DNA from: Burkholderiales bacterium
GTDB taxonomy: Bacteria; Pseudomonadota; Gammaproteobacteria; Burkholderiales; Burkholderiaceae_B
Assembly (NCBI GenBank): GCA_005788065.1
Contig: SXZD01000273.1
Span: 1 to 7,393, forward strand
Reading direction: 5' to 3'
Length of the DNA: 7,393 nt
The notes beneath the pieces are model-generated. The model was not told the DNA's origin. It saw nothing but the letters and a program-made list of their open reading frames with translations, and did no database searches. The stretch's first letter is position 1; each line of letters starts with the position of its first letter. A program made the position numbers and the translations under genes. Shown one piece after another: positions 5,078 through 7,393 of the stretch.

Positions 5078-6289
5078 TCAGGACTTCACACGCTCTGCAG
5101 GACGTTCGGACACCGGATAGAAATCCAGCTCTTCAACCCGACGCGGAATCATGGCATCCCACTGTGCGCAGCCCGGGCACTGCCAGTAAAATTTCTTGGC
5201 CTGAAAGCCGCAAGAATGGCAGCGAAAGCGCGACAGGCGCGTCGTGTGACGCGACATCAGTTCACGGATCAGCTTCAAGTCCTGCACCTTGTCATCATCC
5301 TGGGCCTGACTCAACTGGGCCTCAAGCAGCCGGTCCAGACCCAGCAGGCTGGGCATTCGACGCACCTCGGTGCGAAACTTCAGATAGGCCTCATCTGCAC
5401 CCCGGTGGTCCAGCAGCGCAGCAAACCAGACCTTCAACAGGTCGATGGACGGATAGTGGGTGCAGTACTCTTCCAGCGCCTTCAGTCCACCTTCGATGTC
5501 GCCCTGTTGCTCATAGGCTTTCCAGAGATGTTCGCCAATCAAAGGCAGATACCATGGGTTCTGCTTCTCGGCGCTGCGCCAGTGGGCTACAGCCTGCTGC
5601 AACTGATTGCGGCTCAAGGCCAACTCGCCCAGCATCAACGAACAGCGAACGTTGTCGGGCTGAACCTCCAAAGCCTTTTGCAGCAGGTCGGCCGCGCGCC
5701 CACCCTCTTTGCGGCTGATGCACAGCTCAGCCAGCTCGCAATAAAAATGCGCCAGGTCGCGGGAGGGAATCGGCGCACCCAGATCGCGTAGGATATCGGC
5801 CTGAGCGATGGCCTTTTCCCATTCTTTTTCAAGCTCGTAGAGTTCCAGCAACTGACGGGCTGCCTTGGATGCAAGACGTGACTGTGTCAGACTTTTGAAG
5901 GCGGTCTCCGCCCTGTCAAGAATGCCGGCTCGCAAGAAGTCCACACCCAACTCATAGGTGGCCTGATGGCGCTGGTGCTCAGCCAAATCGGTTCGGTCCT
6001 GCAGAAATTGATGCAACCGGATAGCCCGATCAATTTCCCCGCGCTTGCGAAACAAGTTGGCCAACGCAAAGTGCAATTCGGCTGTTTCGGTATCGATCTG
6101 AGCCGCTTCAAGAAATGCATCCACTGCCCTGTCCGGCTGTTCGCTCAACAGAAAGTTGACGCCTCGGAAATAGGACTTGGGCATGGCCTTGGCTTCGGCC
6201 ATCGCCTGCTTTTGGTCAAGCCGGGCTGCTACCCAACCCAATGCAAAGACCAGCGGAATGATCAGCAACCACCAGAATTCAAATTCCAT
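5078..6289 (-). CDS. lapB: Lipopolysaccharide assembly protein B (LapB/YciM)
   Basis: LapB is an inner-membrane-anchored TPR protein. In E. coli it promotes FtsH-mediated turnover of LpxC and so balances LPS against phospholipid synthesis. The 403-residue product has one N-terminal membrane anchor (about 5-22, FWWLLIIPLVFALGWVAA) followed by the conserved YFRGVNFLLSEQPDRAVDAF (40-59) and a run of TPR-like helices to about 345. It ends in a rubredoxin-type metal site, with Cys357-x-x-Cys360 and Cys371-x-x-Cys374 within a RCHSCGF...WQCPGCAQW pattern. All four metal ligands are intact. The ATG at 6289 has only a weak TGAG-type ribosome binding site, but lies 17 nt after the lapA stop, so coupling is likely. 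Neighbouring LPS genes fit its role. Confidence 0.96.
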   Translation of the reverse strand: MEFEFWWLLIIPLVFALGWVAARLDQKQAMAEAKAMPKSYFRGVNFLLSEQPDRAVDAFLEAAQIDTETAELHFALANLFRKRGEIDRAIRLHQFLQDRTDLAEHQRHQATYELGVDFLRAGILDRAETAFKSLTQSRLASKAARQLLELYELEKEWEKAIAQADILRDLGAPIPSRDLAHFYCELAELCISRKEGGRAADLLQKALEVQPDNVRCSLMLGELALSRNQLQQAVAHWRSAEKQNPWYLPLIGEHLWKAYEQQGDIEGGLKALEEYCTHYPSIDLLKVWFAALLDHRGADEAYLKFRTEVRRMPSLLGLDRLLEAQLSQAQDDDKVQDLKLIRELMSRHTTRLSRFRCHSCGFQAKKFYWQCPGCAQWDAMIPRRVEELDFYPVSERPAERVKS

Positions 6290-6306
6290 GGTTCTCAGTT
6301 GTTGTC

Positions 6307-6570
6307 TTAGTTGTTGGTTTTATCTGTCGCGGATGAAATCTGCGTTTCGCCCGTCCGCGTGAGCCTGCGATAACGGAGCAGCAAGGGTAGCATGAGCAGC
6401 CACGTGACGGTGACGCCAGCGACAAAAGTCAACAGAAGTATGATGATCAGTGGCGCCTGCAACACATACCCGGGCAGCATTTCAACAATGACAGCCTGGG
6501 TATTGCGCAGGGAAAAGCTGAGGATGAGAAAAAAAAGCAGAATGCGAGCGATCCAGCCCAGCGCCTTCAC
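6307..6570 (-). CDS. lapA: LapA-like (DUF1049) small inner-membrane protein
   Basis: An 87-residue protein with two hydrophobic segments (about 5-20 and 36-65) and a polar, Thr/Ser-rich C-terminal tail. The FSLRNTQAV turn (19-27) and QAPLIIILLLTFVAGV stretch (38-53) match LapA/DUF1049 proteins, which partner with LapB in controlling LPS synthesis. The start is GTG at 6570, and the ihfB TGA stop (6569-6567) is embedded in it (GTGA). No other start fits the conserved MKALGWIARI lead, so the non-standard start and coupling to ihfB are well supported. A possible ribosome binding site, AAGGG, lies about 10 nt upstream inside ihfB. It is slightly shorter than the E. coli protein (about 100 residues). 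Confidence 0.92.
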   Translation of the reverse strand: MKALGWIARILLFFLILSFSLRNTQAVIVEMLPGYVLQAPLIIILLLTFVAGVTVTWLLMLPLLLRYRRLTRTGETQISSATDKTNN

Positions 6571-6908
6571 TGGCCGTCGCCCTTGTCGTCTTCGGACGCA
6601 TCAGCGTCGATGATGGGGTAACGGGCGGCAGATTGGTCCACACGCTCGCGCAGCTCTTTACCCGGCTTGAAATGGGGAACCCACTTCTCGGGCACCATGA
6701 CTTGCTCACCGGACTTGGGGTTGCGTCCAACGCGCGGCGGGCGACGTGTCAGGGAGAAACTTCCAAAACCACGGATTTCGATGCGCTGCGCCTCAGACAG
6801 GGAGCGGCTCATGGAGTCCAGGATGGTCTTGACGGCAAAGTCGGTATCGCGCAGGGGCAACTTGGGAAAGCGCTCAGCCAGAATGGCAATCAGTTCCGAA
6901 CGGGTCAT
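6567..6908 (-). CDS. ihfB: Integration host factor subunit beta
   Basis: IHF beta pairs with IHF alpha to bend DNA sharply at specific sites in the nucleoid, and at recombination and sigma54 promoters. The 113-residue product starts MTRSELIAILAERFP and has the DNA-binding core RIEIRGFGSFSLTRR (42-56), GRNPKSGE (61-68) with the intercalating Pro64 in the same position as E. coli, and VPHFKPGKELRERV (77-90). After the usual end at about residue 93 comes an acidic tail (about 94-113, with SEDDKGDGQ at the end) absent from the 94-residue E. coli protein. The ATG at 6908 fits the family start. An in-frame ATG at 6923 would add MLTDC. Neither has a recognisable ribosome binding site, and a strong hairpin lies 20 nt upstream. 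lapA begins within its stop codon. Confidence 0.96.
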   Translation of the reverse strand: MTRSELIAILAERFPKLPLRDTDFAVKTILDSMSRSLSEAQRIEIRGFGSFSLTRRPPRVGRNPKSGEQVMVPEKWVPHFKPGKELRERVDQSAARYPIIDADASEDDKGDGQ

Positions 6909-6928
6909 ACAGTCAGTCAGCATTAGAA

Positions 6929-6952
6929 GTGGCGGGCCCGCAGGCCCGCCAC
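6929..6952 (-). terminator. Strong GC hairpin between rpsA and ihfB, possible attenuator
   Basis: GTGGCGGGCC (6929-6938) and GGCCCGCCAC (6943-6952) form a perfect 10-bp inverted repeat with a four-base loop. In minus-strand RNA it lies about 27 nt after the rpsA stop and 20 nt before the ihfB ATG. It is followed by TTCTAATG rather than a continuous T-run, so it may be a leaky terminator, an RNA stabiliser or processing site that lowers downstream expression relative to rpsA. Structure certain, role inferred. Confidence 0.5.
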
Positions 6953-6979
6953 ACACATCAACATATCAAGCAGCGGCGA

Positions 6980-7393
6980 TCAGTTGTTGCCCAGCTTGGC
7001 TTTCAGCAGCGCACCCAGATTGGTGGTGCCGCTGGCAGCGCTGCTCTCGGAGGCCATGCGCTTCATGGCTTCGTCGGTGTCGGCCTGATCTTTTGCCTTG
7101 ATGGACAGGTTGATGGAACGCGACTTGCGGTCGATGTTCACCACCATGGCATTGACGGTATCGCCTTCCTTGAGCACGTTGCGGGCATCTTCAACCCGGT
7201 CGGTGGACAGTTCGGACGCACGCAGGTAACCCTCGACGTCGTCACCCAGGGAAATGACAGCACCCTTGGGATCAACCGACTTGACGGTACCGGTGACCAG
7301 TGAGCCCTTGTCGTTGCTGGAAGCAAAGACGGTGAAGGGGTCGCCGGACAGTTGCTTGATACCCAGGGAGATGCGCTCGCGCTCGGTGTCGAT
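6980..7393 (-). CDS. rpsA: 30S ribosomal protein S1 (partial, N-terminal part beyond the window)
   Basis: S1 is the mRNA-binding protein of the small subunit, built from six S1 (OB-fold) repeats. The final 137 residues are visible. They start with the end of repeat 5 (ERERISLGIKQLSGDPF), then the full sixth repeat from about KGSLVTGTVKSVDPKGAVISL through VEGYLRASELSTDRVEDA (sixth-repeat signature) to NIDRKSRSINLSIKAKD. After that comes an Ala/Ser-rich tail ending LGALLKAKLGNN. This matches the C-terminus of the six-repeat S1 of proteobacteria, such as the VEGYLRASE and DRVEDA motifs of E. coli S1. The open frame runs to the window edge without a start, as expected. Downstream lie a strong hairpin and ihfB, the usual rpsA-ihfB neighbourhood. 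Confidence 0.96.
   Translation of the reverse strand: MDTERERISLGIKQLSGDPFTVFASSNDKGSLVTGTVKSVDPKGAVISLGDDVEGYLRASELSTDRVEDARNVLKEGDTVNAMVVNIDRKSRSINLSIKAKDQADTDEAMKRMASESSAASGTTNLGALLKAKLGNN

Noticed and set aside
5045..5791. 248-codon plus-strand open frame opposite lapB
   Set aside because: Antisense to an intact lapB with all metal-binding cysteines; Gln/Leu-rich composition is what reverse reading of this TPR gene gives. A second overlapping frame (5059-5718) shows the same effect.
6950..6972. TTGATA (minus strand) as a -35 box for ihfB
   Set aside because: No acceptable -10 box lies 16-18 nt downstream; that position is inside the GC-rich hairpin.
1..7393. CRISPR array, tRNA, IS element or attachment site
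   Set aside because: No spaced direct repeats beyond the short trmD-downstream tandem, no cloverleaf-like segment, no transposase or integrase frame, and all gaps are short.

Overview
The window is a stretch of core chromosome from a betaproteobacterium, most likely Burkholderiales. The evidence is protein identity and gene order: rpsA-ihfB-lapA-lapB-heptose kinase-hldD, with a stand-alone heptose kinase rather than the fused enterobacterial HldE, and then rpsP-rimM-trmD-rplS. The sequence is moderately GC-rich and densely coding. I see no insertion sequence, integrase, CRISPR array, tRNA or rRNA gene. Genus is not assignable by eye.

Layout, read in the direction of transcription (mostly the minus strand, so from high to low coordinates). 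(1) 7393-6980: the last 137 codons of rpsA (ribosomal protein S1), cut by the window edge. (2) A 10-bp GC hairpin, then ihfB (6908-6567), lapA (6570-6307, GTG start overlapping the ihfB stop), lapB (6289-5078), rfaE1/hldA (5055-4126) and hldD (4059-3055). These five are tightly packed and probably form one unit ending at an intrinsic terminator at 2849-2879. (3) A lone plus-strand gene (2337-2795) for a small TM2-domain membrane protein sits between the two minus-strand blocks. (4) The second minus-strand block begins at a good sigma70-type promoter (2337-2309): rpsP (2227-1976), rimM (1979-1347, TTG start overlapping the rpsP stop) and trmD (1330-542). A 259-bp spacer follows, then rplS (282 to the edge, partial).

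Functionally, the first block combines translation (S1), nucleoid architecture (IHF beta) and lipopolysaccharide supply. LapA/LapB tune LpxC and lipid A synthesis, while the heptose kinase and HldD make ADP-L-glycero-manno-heptose for the inner core. The second block is the classic ribosome/tRNA-modification operon: S16, the 16S maturation factor RimM, the tRNA m1G37 methyltransferase and L19.

I found no convincing undescribed system; this is mostly housekeeping DNA. The points worth a second look are a TrmD with a repetitive Pro/Ser-rich N-terminal extension and an early C-terminal end, three tandem 11-nt repeats just after the trmD stop, a divergent promoter whose -35 box touches the start codon of the TM2 gene, a strong hairpin between rpsA and ihfB with no clear ribosome binding site for ihfB, and the unexplained TM2 gene itself.
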